This document shows, piece by piece, positions 49,490 through 57,379 of a DNA stretch of 64,000 nucleotides. This DNA is from Rufibacter psychrotolerans (GTDB lineage Bacteria; Bacteroidota; Bacteroidia; Cytophagales; Hymenobacteraceae): assembly GCF_016924645.1 (NCBI RefSeq), contig NZ_JAFFJV010000005.1, positions 186,001 through 250,000 on the forward strand, written 5' to 3'. How positions within the stretch are numbered: position 1 is the first letter of the stretch; every line of letters begins with the position of its first letter. Both the position numbers and the translations under genes were made by a program. The notes below the pieces were generated by a model. It made no database searches. It was not told the origin of the DNA and worked only from the letters and a program-made list of their open reading frames with translations.

Positions 49490-50956
49490 TTAATGACGCA
49501 CATTATGGTACACGGAAGCCAGGGCATTTGAGGTAAAGGTATTGGCGGTTTCCATATCGGCGTTGAAGGTTACGTCGCGGCCATTGAGGTAAACCCCGTA
49601 ACCGCCGCTGTGGCTGATAACTGAGTTTCTCATGGTTAGGCTGCCGCCGTGGCTCACCACTACGCTGGTCTTCACGCCAGAGATAATATCGGCACCGCCG
49701 GCATAACTGATCTGCACGTGTTCCATCCGGTTAGAGGCGCTTCTGGTGTAAATCATGATCCCGTTCCAGGAGCCGGTTGTTTTGGAAACACCGGTGAAGG
49801 TGATTTTCTTTTCAGGGGTACCTACCGCATGGATGTAACCATCGCCAATGTCAAACTGCTGGTCCTCGGCTACTTCAATGGTGATGCCTGGGGTGAGCCT
49901 CCAGCCGGCATGCACGCCGATGAATCCAAGGAAGCGGTAGGGGGTATTGTCATTGAAAGCAGGCCAAACCACTTCATTGCTGCCCTCCACCGATGAGCGC
50001 ATCACTTCAATTACGTTTCTGGCGTTGCTGCTGGTAAACACGCTGGCGGCATCCAGCACCGGCACATTGTTGGCCGCTAATTTAAGGGGTGCTTCTGCGT
50101 TGTGGCTTAAGGTATTGTTGGCAAACCCCACCAGGATGGAGCCATCGGCCAGGTACAGCCCGTGGCCACCGCTTTGGGAGATAGTGGTGTTCTTGATGGT
50201 TAAGCGGGCATCTTCGGTCAGAACTATGTTGGCTCTGGCGGCACTCATCAGGTCTTCGCTGCCGCCGTACACTACCTCGGCGTGCGAGAATTCGTTCAGG
50301 CTGCTGTTAGAGTAGATCATGATACCAGCCCAATAGCCTTTCTGAGCCGTTTTGCCGGTGAATTTAATCTTGTTCGTAGCCTCGCCCTTCGCGATTAGCA
50401 CCCCGCCATCGCCGTTCACAGACATTTGGGTGTCTTCCGCGAACGCAATGACCACGCCTGGTTTAACAGTCAGTTCGGCGTTTACGCCTATGTCCTCGTT
50501 CACCAGGTAATCGGGGAGGCTTGGATCGGCGATGCGGTTTTCCAGCACGGTTTTCACGTCTATGTCCTGTAGCACCACTGCCGATGAGGTGAGGGTCACC
50601 AGCACTTTGTCTTTAACCGACACCTTGCCGTTGCTAACCGTTAACTCAGCCTCATATTCACCCGGCTGGTCTGGCAGGAAGGTGGCTTCTACGGTATTGG
50701 CCCCGGTAAGCGCGGCGTTGCTGTTGGCCGGCTTCTTGGTGAAGCTCCAGGAATACGTGAGCGGTTGGTTCTCGCTGTCCTCAGAGGCGCTGCCGTCCAG
50801 GGTAATGGTTCTGATAAACTCCACCTGTTGGTCTGGGCCGGCGTTCGCCACTAGTGTGTTAGGTTTTGGATCTTCTTTGTCCTCTTTGTCTTCGCAGGCA
50901 GAAAACAACAATAGGGCAGGAAGAAGGAGCAGGAATATTTTTCTTAAAGAGAACAT
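49490..50956 (-). CDS. PKD and beta-helix domain lipoprotein
   Basis: 488 residues. Lipobox FSAC (Cys21) followed by EDKEDKED, the acidic surface-lipoprotein signal. PKD domain at about 37-125 (VANAGPDQQVEFIRTITLDG, SENQPLTYSWSFTKKP, FLPDQPGEYEAELTVSNG). The remaining 350 residues form two similar halves of a right-handed beta-helix: KIKFTGKTAQKGYWAGIMIY, AEVVYGGSEDLMSAARANIV, TTISQSGGHGLYLADGS in the first, and KITFTGVSKTTGSWNGIMIY, VQISYAGGADIISGVKTSVV, SVISHSGGYGVYLNGRD in the second. This is an internal duplication. Probable surface adhesin or glycan-binding protein; no catalytic residues recognised. Single leftward gene. Confidence 0.88.
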   Translation of the reverse strand: MFSLRKIFLLLLPALLLFSACEDKEDKEDPKPNTLVANAGPDQQVEFIRTITLDGSASEDSENQPLTYSWSFTKKPANSNAALTGANTVEATFLPDQPGEYEAELTVSNGKVSVKDKVLVTLTSSAVVLQDIDVKTVLENRIADPSLPDYLVNEDIGVNAELTVKPGVVIAFAEDTQMSVNGDGGVLIAKGEATNKIKFTGKTAQKGYWAGIMIYSNSSLNEFSHAEVVYGGSEDLMSAARANIVLTEDARLTIKNTTISQSGGHGLYLADGSILVGFANNTLSHNAEAPLKLAANNVPVLDAASVFTSSNARNVIEVMRSSVEGSNEVVWPAFNDNTPYRFLGFIGVHAGWRLTPGITIEVAEDQQFDIGDGYIHAVGTPEKKITFTGVSKTTGSWNGIMIYTRSASNRMEHVQISYAGGADIISGVKTSVVVSHGGSLTMRNSVISHSGGYGVYLNGRDVTFNADMETANTFTSNALASVYHNVRH

Positions 50957-51020
50957 AGTGAGTTGTTAAAAGTTGAACGTTGAGGGGAAAAACAAATCTT
51001 TTAAACCGGTGAGCTGGTCC

Positions 51021-51055
51021 GTTTTAGCGGTGTTTTATCTGAAACAGGCTAAAAC
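51021..51055 (-). terminator. GTTTTAGG-family palindrome, near-perfect
   Basis: gttttagc-gg-tgttt-tatctg-aaaca-g-gctaaaac. The two-tier stem (outer gttttagc/gctaaaac, inner tgttt/aaaca) makes it a good type specimen for the family. It lies in the 50957-51468 spacer upstream of the lipoprotein gene. Confidence 0.65.
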
Positions 51056-51288
51056 CAGTTAGTGAAAGGCATGGGTATTTTGTCATTGATTTTTTGAAAT
51101 CATTGCTTCTTTGTGGAGGATGCTTTTCTGATTAGCAGTTTGCCTGTTAGCTACTCTTGGGGGCTGCTGAAAGTCTGGCGCAGGCTAAAGAACTCTCAGC
51201 CTCAAGGATGCTAAGAAGGCAAACAATTGGGTAGAATGATCTTTTCCATAGTAGCTAGTCCTGTGTTCGGGTGATTGAATAGGACAAA

Positions 51289-51316
51289 TTTAGGCTACCA
51301 GACACGGGTATTTTTG
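51289..51316 (+). promoter_or_regulatory. Orphan promoter-like sequence
   Basis: tatttttg at 51309-51316 matches TAnnTTTG, with ttta about 17 bases upstream instead of ttg. Downstream (51317-51468) there is no gene on the plus strand, only a gtagtactac palindrome at about 51346-51355. It could start a small RNA or be a chance match. The rest of the spacer holds nothing else. Confidence 0.25.
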
Positions 51317-51468
51317 CGCAAAAACGCTGGAAAATGTAATTAAGTAGTACTACGTAGTTGCTTCTTTAAAGCAGGCAACAGGAAATGAAGGAAGAGTTAC
51401 CAGGCCAGCAAAGCCGCAAGTCTGAACCTGTTTTCTGAGGGTTTGCAAGACCAGGCTTGTAGGCGGGT

Positions 51469-52110
51469 TTAATCAATAAGGCCTCTTTTGATGGCTTCTT
51501 TTACCAGGGCGGCTGTGTTTTTAGCCCCTAATTTCTGGGTTAAGTTGAATCTGTGCGTCTCTACCGTGCGCAAACTCAGGAAGAGTTTATCAGCGATTTC
51601 CTGGTTGCTGTGTTCCTCGGCCACCAGCTTCAGGATTTCCTTTTCCCGCTTGGTCAGCGGGATCTCAAACATAGACCGCCGCTGGCCGGTAAGGCTTTCC
51701 TGCAGCAAGAGTTTTTTGATGGAGTCGTCAAGGTACTCCTGTCCGCTTGTCACTTCTTTGATGGCCTGCAGCAAGGTCTGCTGATCGGCGTTTTTCAGCA
51801 CATAGCCCGAGGCACCGTTCCTTATCACCTGCTTCACCAAATGGCTATCGTCAAAGCTGCTGAAGGCGATGATCTTCACGCCCGCATTCTTCTTTAAAAC
51901 CAGTTTGCAGAGGTCAATGCCATTGATCTGGGGCATCTGAATGTCCATCAGCAGCACATCTGGCGGAGTGTGCGTGACATACTCCAATAACTCCTGGTGG
52001 TTTGTGGTACTCAGGACAACGTCTAACTCTGGGGTAGCAGAAAACATGGAGACCAAACCATTGATTACTACCTGATGGTCATCTATGATAGCCAGTTTAA
52101 CTGAGTTCAT
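51469..52110 (-). CDS. LuxR/NarL-type response regulator
   Basis: 213 residues. Receiver domain about 1-120 with LAIIDDHQVV (acidic pocket), phospho-acceptor Asp56 in VLLMDIQMPQ, and the switch Thr/Ser and Lys in IIAFSSFDD and GYVLKNADQ. A LuxR-type HTH follows at about 148-205 (LTKREKEILKLVAEEHSNQE, DKLFLSLRTVETHRFNLTQK). The gene overlaps the 3' end of the histidine kinase gene by 14 bases, so both are made together as a two-component pair. Target genes cannot be inferred from the sequence. Confidence 0.95.
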   Translation of the reverse strand: MNSVKLAIIDDHQVVINGLVSMFSATPELDVVLSTTNHQELLEYVTHTPPDVLLMDIQMPQINGIDLCKLVLKKNAGVKIIAFSSFDDSHLVKQVIRNGASGYVLKNADQQTLLQAIKEVTSGQEYLDDSIKKLLLQESLTGQRRSMFEIPLTKREKEILKLVAEEHSNQEIADKLFLSLRTVETHRFNLTQKLGAKNTAALVKEAIKRGLID

Positions 52111-54064
52111 ATGCTTCTACTTCTAACCCGCTGGTTTCAAATTCTAAATAGGCACTCACACCACTGCCGGCCTCGGCTTCTACTTCCAAAGTACCATTGA
52201 TGGCTTTTACCCGGCTTTTCAGGCTGCTCAGGCCTAAGCCATCACCTTTCTCCTGATGGCTGAACCCAATGCCGTTGTCTTCCACCGTAGCCGAAAGCAC
52301 GTTGTGCTGGTAACTCAACTGAACAATGGCCTTGTCTGCTTTGGAGTGCTTGATGATATTGTTGATGAGTTCCTGCACAATCCGGTACACCGAGAGCTCA
52401 AAGCTGTCTTTGTACCGCTTTATCTCGCCCCAGGAATCATACTGTACCACCAGCGTTTTCTCATTGCTGATGTTGAGGCAGTACCGGCGCAGGGCTTCGT
52501 CCAGGCCGTGTTGCATGAGCATTTCGGGCATGAGGTTATGGGCGGTTTTTCTTACCTCGTAAGAAGCCTCGTCCAGCAACGTGACTGCCTGCTGGTAGCC
52601 AATGTTCTGGAGAACCCGCTCATCTTGCAGAGACAAACTGCCCACGTGCATTTTCACGGCAGCCAACATGCCCGCCACACCGTCATGCAAATCTTTGGCA
52701 ATGCGCGTCCGTTCTTTTTCCTCTCCCTGCATGAGCGCCTGCAGCACTTCAATCTCCTGCACCTGTTGCAGCGCCAGCAGTTTTTCAGCGGCGGCTTTCT
52801 GTCGGTTGCGGTAGAACTGGTACAGCAAGACAATGAAGAGCAACAGCACCACCAGCGCGAACACTGAGAGGTAAATCAGGTTGGTCTTTTTCTGCAGTTC
52901 CAGGCTGGTGTTGGCAATGGTAAGCTGCTGCTGGGCTATGGCTTTTTCCTTTTGCGAGGTCTGGTACTCCATCTCCATCTTATGGATGTTGCGCTTGTGC
53001 TCGGCGCTTTGCAGCGAGTCATTGAGGGCCTCGTACTTCTTGCGGAATTCCAGGGCCTGGTACGGCTGCCGCAGTTTCTCCTTGATCTCGGCTCCCAGGT
53101 GGTACATCTGCCGAAGCTCTGTTTTCGCCCCAATGGAATGCGCCAGCTTCAGGCCTTTCTCTAAGTAGGTATTCGCCAGTTGCGGGGAACCCAGCAGAAA
53201 CTGTACCCGGGCCATGCCCCAGTCGAACCGGAAGGCGTAATCTGGGTCTGAGTAGGTTTTCAGTATCTGGGCTCCTTTCTGGAAATAAGCCGAAGCCGAG
53301 TTGTAGTTCTTCTGGTCTATGGCCACTTCGCCCAGAATGAGGTAAGCATCCAGTTCATAGCTGGGGTCTTTGAGGGCTTTGCCGTACGCAATTACCTGCA
53401 GATTGTGCTGAATGGATTTCTCATACTGCTTGAGGTGCTTTTCGGCGGAGGCAATGTTCACCAGACTGCTGGCTATCCCGAAGGAGTCCTGGAGTTGCAC
53501 CGACAGTTTATGGCTCGCCGTAGCGTAATGCAGGCCTTTTTTGGCGTCTCCCAGCTCTAGAAAGACAAACGCCAGGTTGTTGGTGTAGCGCCGCACAAAC
53601 GTGAGGCTGTCTATGGCCTCCGCAATGTGGAGGGCCTTGAGGTAATACGCGGCGCAGGAATCCAGGGCGCCTTTGTGGCCGTATCCATGCCCGGTGTTAT
53701 TGTAGGCAATAGATAAGGAGGCGCTGTCTTTCATCTCCTTGCAGAGCTCAATGGAGCGGAGGTTCAGCTTCAGCGCCTCGTCATACTTGCCTTCGCGGTT
53801 AAGCACGTGGATGTAATAACTGGTGAAGAGCACCAGGCCGTACTTGAAGTTATTCTTACGGGACAGTTTTTCGGCCTGCAGGAAGTAATACCGCGCAGAG
53901 TCCAGGTTATCATTGAGCAAGTGCTTGTCTCCGGCCACAATCAGGCTGTTCACCTGCCGTTTCAGGGTTTTCTCGGCCAACAGCTGCATCTGGGCCTGCG
54001 CCTGTACCGTGCAAGTCAGCCACAGCAATAAGGCACAAAGAAGACGATGGATTTTTATCTGCAT
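52097..54064 (-). CDS. TPR-containing sensor histidine kinase (HisKA_3 type)
   Basis: 655 residues. The signal peptide MQIKIHRLLCALLLWLTCTV and about seven TPR-like helices (residues 30-370; e.g. YNNTGHGYGHKGALDSCAAY and YLILGEVAIDQKNYNSASAY) form an exported sensor. A transmembrane helix lies near 395-415 (LIYLSVFALVVLLLFIVLLY), followed by a coiled coil and HisKA_3 (EKERTRIAKDLHDGVAGMLA, His460) and HATPase domains (VQELINNIIKHSKADKAIVQ, ATVEDNGIGFSHQEKGDGLG with N and G1 boxes). This is the common Bacteroidota TPR-kinase architecture. It overlaps its LuxR-type partner. The signal sensed is unknown. Confidence 0.95.
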   Translation of the reverse strand: MQIKIHRLLCALLLWLTCTVQAQAQMQLLAEKTLKRQVNSLIVAGDKHLLNDNLDSARYYFLQAEKLSRKNNFKYGLVLFTSYYIHVLNREGKYDEALKLNLRSIELCKEMKDSASLSIAYNNTGHGYGHKGALDSCAAYYLKALHIAEAIDSLTFVRRYTNNLAFVFLELGDAKKGLHYATASHKLSVQLQDSFGIASSLVNIASAEKHLKQYEKSIQHNLQVIAYGKALKDPSYELDAYLILGEVAIDQKNYNSASAYFQKGAQILKTYSDPDYAFRFDWGMARVQFLLGSPQLANTYLEKGLKLAHSIGAKTELRQMYHLGAEIKEKLRQPYQALEFRKKYEALNDSLQSAEHKRNIHKMEMEYQTSQKEKAIAQQQLTIANTSLELQKKTNLIYLSVFALVVLLLFIVLLYQFYRNRQKAAAEKLLALQQVQEIEVLQALMQGEEKERTRIAKDLHDGVAGMLAAVKMHVGSLSLQDERVLQNIGYQQAVTLLDEASYEVRKTAHNLMPEMLMQHGLDEALRRYCLNISNEKTLVVQYDSWGEIKRYKDSFELSVYRIVQELINNIIKHSKADKAIVQLSYQHNVLSATVEDNGIGFSHQEKGDGLGLSSLKSRVKAINGTLEVEAEAGSGVSAYLEFETSGLEVEAYELS

Positions 54065-54241
54065 CCAAACTGGGGGTTAGCAAGGAAAGAAAAAATAGTT
54101 GTAAAGAGCTGGGTATAAAAATCCTATAATTTAGAAGAATAAGCAAATAGAATTCTCCTGATGCTGCTTCAGAAAAACTGGTACGTCTCTGGCTACTCGT
54201 TTCGCTAGATTGACCAGGGCCCGCGCTAACGCAACTGCAAC

Positions 54242-54300
54242 AAAAAAGCCATTCTGGTTTTGGGGCCGTTTTGGGTAAAACAGCCCCAAATCAGAATGGC
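54242..54300 (-). terminator. Terminator after the OmpA-like gene
   Basis: gccattctgg / cagaatggc with inner ttttggggc / gccccaaa. On the minus strand it is followed by ttttttg. The core is another GTTTTAGG-type palindrome. Confidence 0.8.
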
Positions 54301-54319
54301 AACCAAGAGGAGCGGGTGA

Positions 54320-56302
54320 TTATCGGATGATCTTGAACTCGGTGCGGCGGTTGAGCTGGTGCTCTTCCTCAGAGCAGGGAACGCCGTCTTTGCAGCGGTT
54401 CAGGAGGCGGGTTTCGCCGTAGCCTTTGTCTACCACGCGCTCCGGGGCAATGCCCTGCGAGAGAATGTACTTCACGGCGCTGGCGGCCCGCAGCTGCGAC
54501 AGCATGAGGTTGTAGCGGTGGGTTTCGCGGCTGTCTGTATGGGAACTGAGCTCAATCTTGATGGTGGGGTTGTCGCGCAGCATGGACACCACCTTGTCCA
54601 GCTCTATGATGGCTTCGGGCCGCAGGTTGTGCTTGTCCAAGTCATAGTAAAGATTCTCCAGCACAATGGGTTGGTTGGGCGTGTCGCGGTCCATCACCAT
54701 CTCAATGTGCACGGTGTCGGTGGCCACGCGGCAGTCGGGCATGATGTGGAAGGTCTGCGTGAGGTAGCCTCTCTTGCTGCCCCGGATGGTGTACGTCTGG
54801 TTTGCCTTCACCTGGAACAGGAACTGGCCCCTGGCATCGGTCTCCAGCACCAGCGCGTTGGCGGTGTCGCCGTTCATGGTGATTTCCAGCCGAACCTGCC
54901 CCACGCGCTCCAGGCGGGCCCTACCGGTGCGCGAAGGAACGCGGGCGTACGTAATGCCCGACAGCTTGCAGGGCACCTCGGTGGGTTTGAACCGGTAAAT
55001 GTTGTCTGAGCCGGTGTCACCTTCGCGGTTAGAGGACAGGTAGCCGCTTTTGCCGTCTTTTTCGTAAATCAGGCCAAAATCATCGCGCGGCGAGTTGAAG
55101 GGGTAGTACAGGTTCTCCACGGGGCTCCAGGTGGCCCGGCTGCCCTCGGCGGAGAAAAGGTCCAGGCCACCCATGCCCAGGTGCCCGTCTGAGGAGAAGT
55201 ACAGGGTGCCGTCTGCGTGCACCACCGGAAACACCTCCTTGCCCGCCGTGTTAATCACCGGCCCGGCGTTGACCGGCGTAGACCAAGAGCCGTCCTGCTG
55301 GCGCTCACTGAAGTAAAGGTCGGTTTGGCCGTAGCCGCCGGGCATGTCTGAGGCAAAGTACAGGATCCGCCCGTCGGGCGAGAGCGCCGGGTGACCTACC
55401 GAGTACGACTCGCTCTGGTTGAACGGAAACGCTTTGGCATCCTGCCACTTGTCTTTGGCGAAGGTGGCGCTGTAAATCTCCAGCCGGTTAATGAATTCAT
55501 CGTTCTTGGAGTAGCGCTGCCAGTTGCTTTCGGTGAGGAGTTCATCGGGCAGGACCCGGTTTTTCACGCGCTTGGTGCGGGTAAAGAACACCTCGTTGAA
55601 GTCGGGCGAGAACGTGGCAATGGCGTTGTGGAACTGGGTATTGATGGTTTTCTCCATGGGCTTGATCTCGGCCCAGGCCGTAGTGCCCTTGCGCTCTGCG
55701 TAGTACAGTTGCAGGTACGGGGTGCCGGTCCAGCCGTACACTTTCTGGTCTGAGCCGTTGTGGCCCCGCACCCGGTCTGAGGAAAACACCAAGCCCTCGC
55801 GGTAGAAAACCGGGCTAAAATCGGCGTATGGCGAGTTAAGGGTGCTGTCTGGGATTACGTCTACGCCTACCGGACGGGCAATCCAGCTCATGGCCAGGTC
55901 GCAGGCCTTGGCCAGGTTCAGGGCCTCGGCGCGGCGGCCCGGTTCCCGCTCGGCGAACAGGAGGTAGTGCTGCTTGGCCGTGGTGTACTCGCCGTTCTGG
56001 CGGCAGGCATTGGCGTAGTACAGCAGGTTGATGGGCGCGGCTCCCGCAAACCCCAGGGCCTGCCGGTACCAGAACTGCGCCGAGCCCGGCTGGTTGATGA
56101 GCCGGTAGCAGTGCGCAATGCGCTCCGTGACGTGGAGCGAAGGCTGTTCTTTGTCCAGCAGCTTCTTGTACTCTTCCAGCGCCAGGGCGTAATCAAAGTT
56201 GTTGTAATGCTTGTCTGCCCTGGCCTGGCTCTGGGCCAGGGTGCCCACCGGCTGTACGCAGTGGACAAAGCAGAGCAGTAAAAAGAGATAAAGTACTTTC
56301 AC
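54320..56302 (-). CDS. OmpA family protein with TPR, PD40 and carboxypeptidase-regulatory-like domains
   Basis: 660 residues. Signal peptide MKVLYLFLLLCFVHCVQPVG. TPR-like helices at about 25-150 (HYNNFDYALALEEYKKLLDK). PD40 propeller repeats at about 155-430 (NAIATFSPDFNEVFFTRTKR, GHPALSPDGRILYFASDMP, HADGTLYFSSDGHLGMGGLD). A CarboxypepD_reg-like domain at about 445-545. A C-terminal OmpA domain at about 555-660 (NLRPEAIIELDKVVSMLRDN, IELSSHTDSRETHRYNLMLS, AASAVKYILSQGIAPERVVD) that should bind peptidoglycan. Same architecture as T9SS-associated PorE-like OmpA proteins. It follows the PorP/SprF-like gene and ends the three-gene unit. Likely anchors the T9SS machinery or adhesin to peptidoglycan. 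Confidence 0.9.
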   Translation of the reverse strand: MKVLYLFLLLCFVHCVQPVGTLAQSQARADKHYNNFDYALALEEYKKLLDKEQPSLHVTERIAHCYRLINQPGSAQFWYRQALGFAGAAPINLLYYANACRQNGEYTTAKQHYLLFAEREPGRRAEALNLAKACDLAMSWIARPVGVDVIPDSTLNSPYADFSPVFYREGLVFSSDRVRGHNGSDQKVYGWTGTPYLQLYYAERKGTTAWAEIKPMEKTINTQFHNAIATFSPDFNEVFFTRTKRVKNRVLPDELLTESNWQRYSKNDEFINRLEIYSATFAKDKWQDAKAFPFNQSESYSVGHPALSPDGRILYFASDMPGGYGQTDLYFSERQQDGSWSTPVNAGPVINTAGKEVFPVVHADGTLYFSSDGHLGMGGLDLFSAEGSRATWSPVENLYYPFNSPRDDFGLIYEKDGKSGYLSSNREGDTGSDNIYRFKPTEVPCKLSGITYARVPSRTGRARLERVGQVRLEITMNGDTANALVLETDARGQFLFQVKANQTYTIRGSKRGYLTQTFHIMPDCRVATDTVHIEMVMDRDTPNQPIVLENLYYDLDKHNLRPEAIIELDKVVSMLRDNPTIKIELSSHTDSRETHRYNLMLSQLRAASAVKYILSQGIAPERVVDKGYGETRLLNRCKDGVPCSEEEHQLNRRTEFKIIR

Positions 56303-56342
56303 AATCTAATTCTTGCCCCAACCGGTGGGGGTAAATGAAAAC

Positions 56343-56383
56343 CTGATTTTGGGGTCCTTTCGGCAAAACGGCCCTAAATCAGC
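56343..56383. repeat. GTTTTAGG-family palindrome between porP-like and ompA-like genes
   Basis: ctgattttggggtcc pairs imperfectly with cggccctaaatcag. It lies in the 108-base intergenic gap of a leftward operon, so it could attenuate rather than fully terminate. Confidence 0.4.
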
Positions 56384-56410
56384 TTGTATGTTATTTCTTT
56401 GGCCAACAGC

Positions 56411-57373
56411 TCAAAAGTAGCGCGGAGTGAGCATGCGGCCATACTTCTTCTTCAAAAAATTGTAGCCCAGCGAAATCTCATGGCTGGAATAGGTGCTCAG
56501 CGGCGTGAGGGAGAAGTCATAGGAGTAGCCCACCCGGATGAGGGGCGTAGGGTGCAGCTCCAGCAGCACGGCCAGAGCGTTGCCCAGGCGGGTGGCGGTG
56601 GCAAACTCCCGGTTGTTGAACAGGTTCAGCGTGGTCCGGAAGGAGGTGCCCAGCCAGATGTAGTCGTTGAACATCAGGAAGGTGTTCACGTCCAAAGCGG
56701 CCGGGCCGTTGAAATCTTCCTTCAGCAAGACGCTGGGCCTGAACTTCATCTTGCGGCCAAGGTCAAACACCCCGCCCGAGGTCAGGAATACGTGGGGTTT
56801 GGGGTCGGTGGGCAGGCCGTCCTGGAAGAAAATCACGTTGCTCACAGACACCCCGGCGTAGTACTTGTTGCTGTAGAGATAAGCACCCAGTTTGGCGCTG
56901 GGCTTCACGGCCCGTTCTATCCCCTGCGGAATGGCGGCATCGTTCTGCTCATCTGGCTGCAGCAGGGCACCGTTGAGGCTTTGCTGCGTTACGCCCAGCG
57001 CCATGCCCACCGCCAGCCGGGTAACCGGCGAGAGCGAAATGCGCACCGCTGAGTTCACCGACACCTCCGTGAAGCGCTGCGCCCCCGCCCGGTCATTGGT
57101 GATGATGAGGCCGCCGGCCAGCTTGCGGTTCAGGTTGCCGTCTACGCTGAAGGTCTGGCTCATGGGGGCCCCTTCCAGCCCGGTCCACTGGCTGCGGTGC
57201 GACGCGCTGATGCTGCTGAATCCTTTGCTGCCCGCGTAGGCGGGGTTCAGCAACAGCCCGTTGAACATGTACTGCGTAAACTGAGGGGACTGTTGGGCCA
57301 TGCCCTCCTGCGGCAGGCAGAAGCCCATAGCCAGCGCCACTATTGCTAGTATTCCTTTCTTCATTCTCCTCAT
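56411..57373 (-). CDS. PorP/SprF-like type IX secretion outer-membrane protein
   Basis: 320 residues (a second ATG at 57362-57364 would give a start at MKKGILAIVALAMGFC). Signal peptide MRRMKKGILAIVALAMGFCL. QSPQFTQYMFNGLLLNPAYA and the following AGSKGFSSISASHRSQWTGL are the PorP/SprF signature (N-P-A-Y-A-G and R-x-Q-W). The remainder is a 12-14-strand barrel (LGAYLYSNKYYAGVSVSNVI, IRVGYSYDFSLTPLSTYSSH, HEISLGYNFLKKK). PorP/SprF proteins partner specifically with T9SS cargo carrying type B sorting domains. Here such a cargo, the giant adhesin, lies just upstream with a 6-base gap. Confidence 0.93.
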   Translation of the reverse strand: MRRMKKGILAIVALAMGFCLPQEGMAQQSPQFTQYMFNGLLLNPAYAGSKGFSSISASHRSQWTGLEGAPMSQTFSVDGNLNRKLAGGLIITNDRAGAQRFTEVSVNSAVRISLSPVTRLAVGMALGVTQQSLNGALLQPDEQNDAAIPQGIERAVKPSAKLGAYLYSNKYYAGVSVSNVIFFQDGLPTDPKPHVFLTSGGVFDLGRKMKFRPSVLLKEDFNGPAALDVNTFLMFNDYIWLGTSFRTTLNLFNNREFATATRLGNALAVLLELHPTPLIRVGYSYDFSLTPLSTYSSHEISLGYNFLKKKYGRMLTPRYF

Positions 57374-57379
57374 TTTTCT

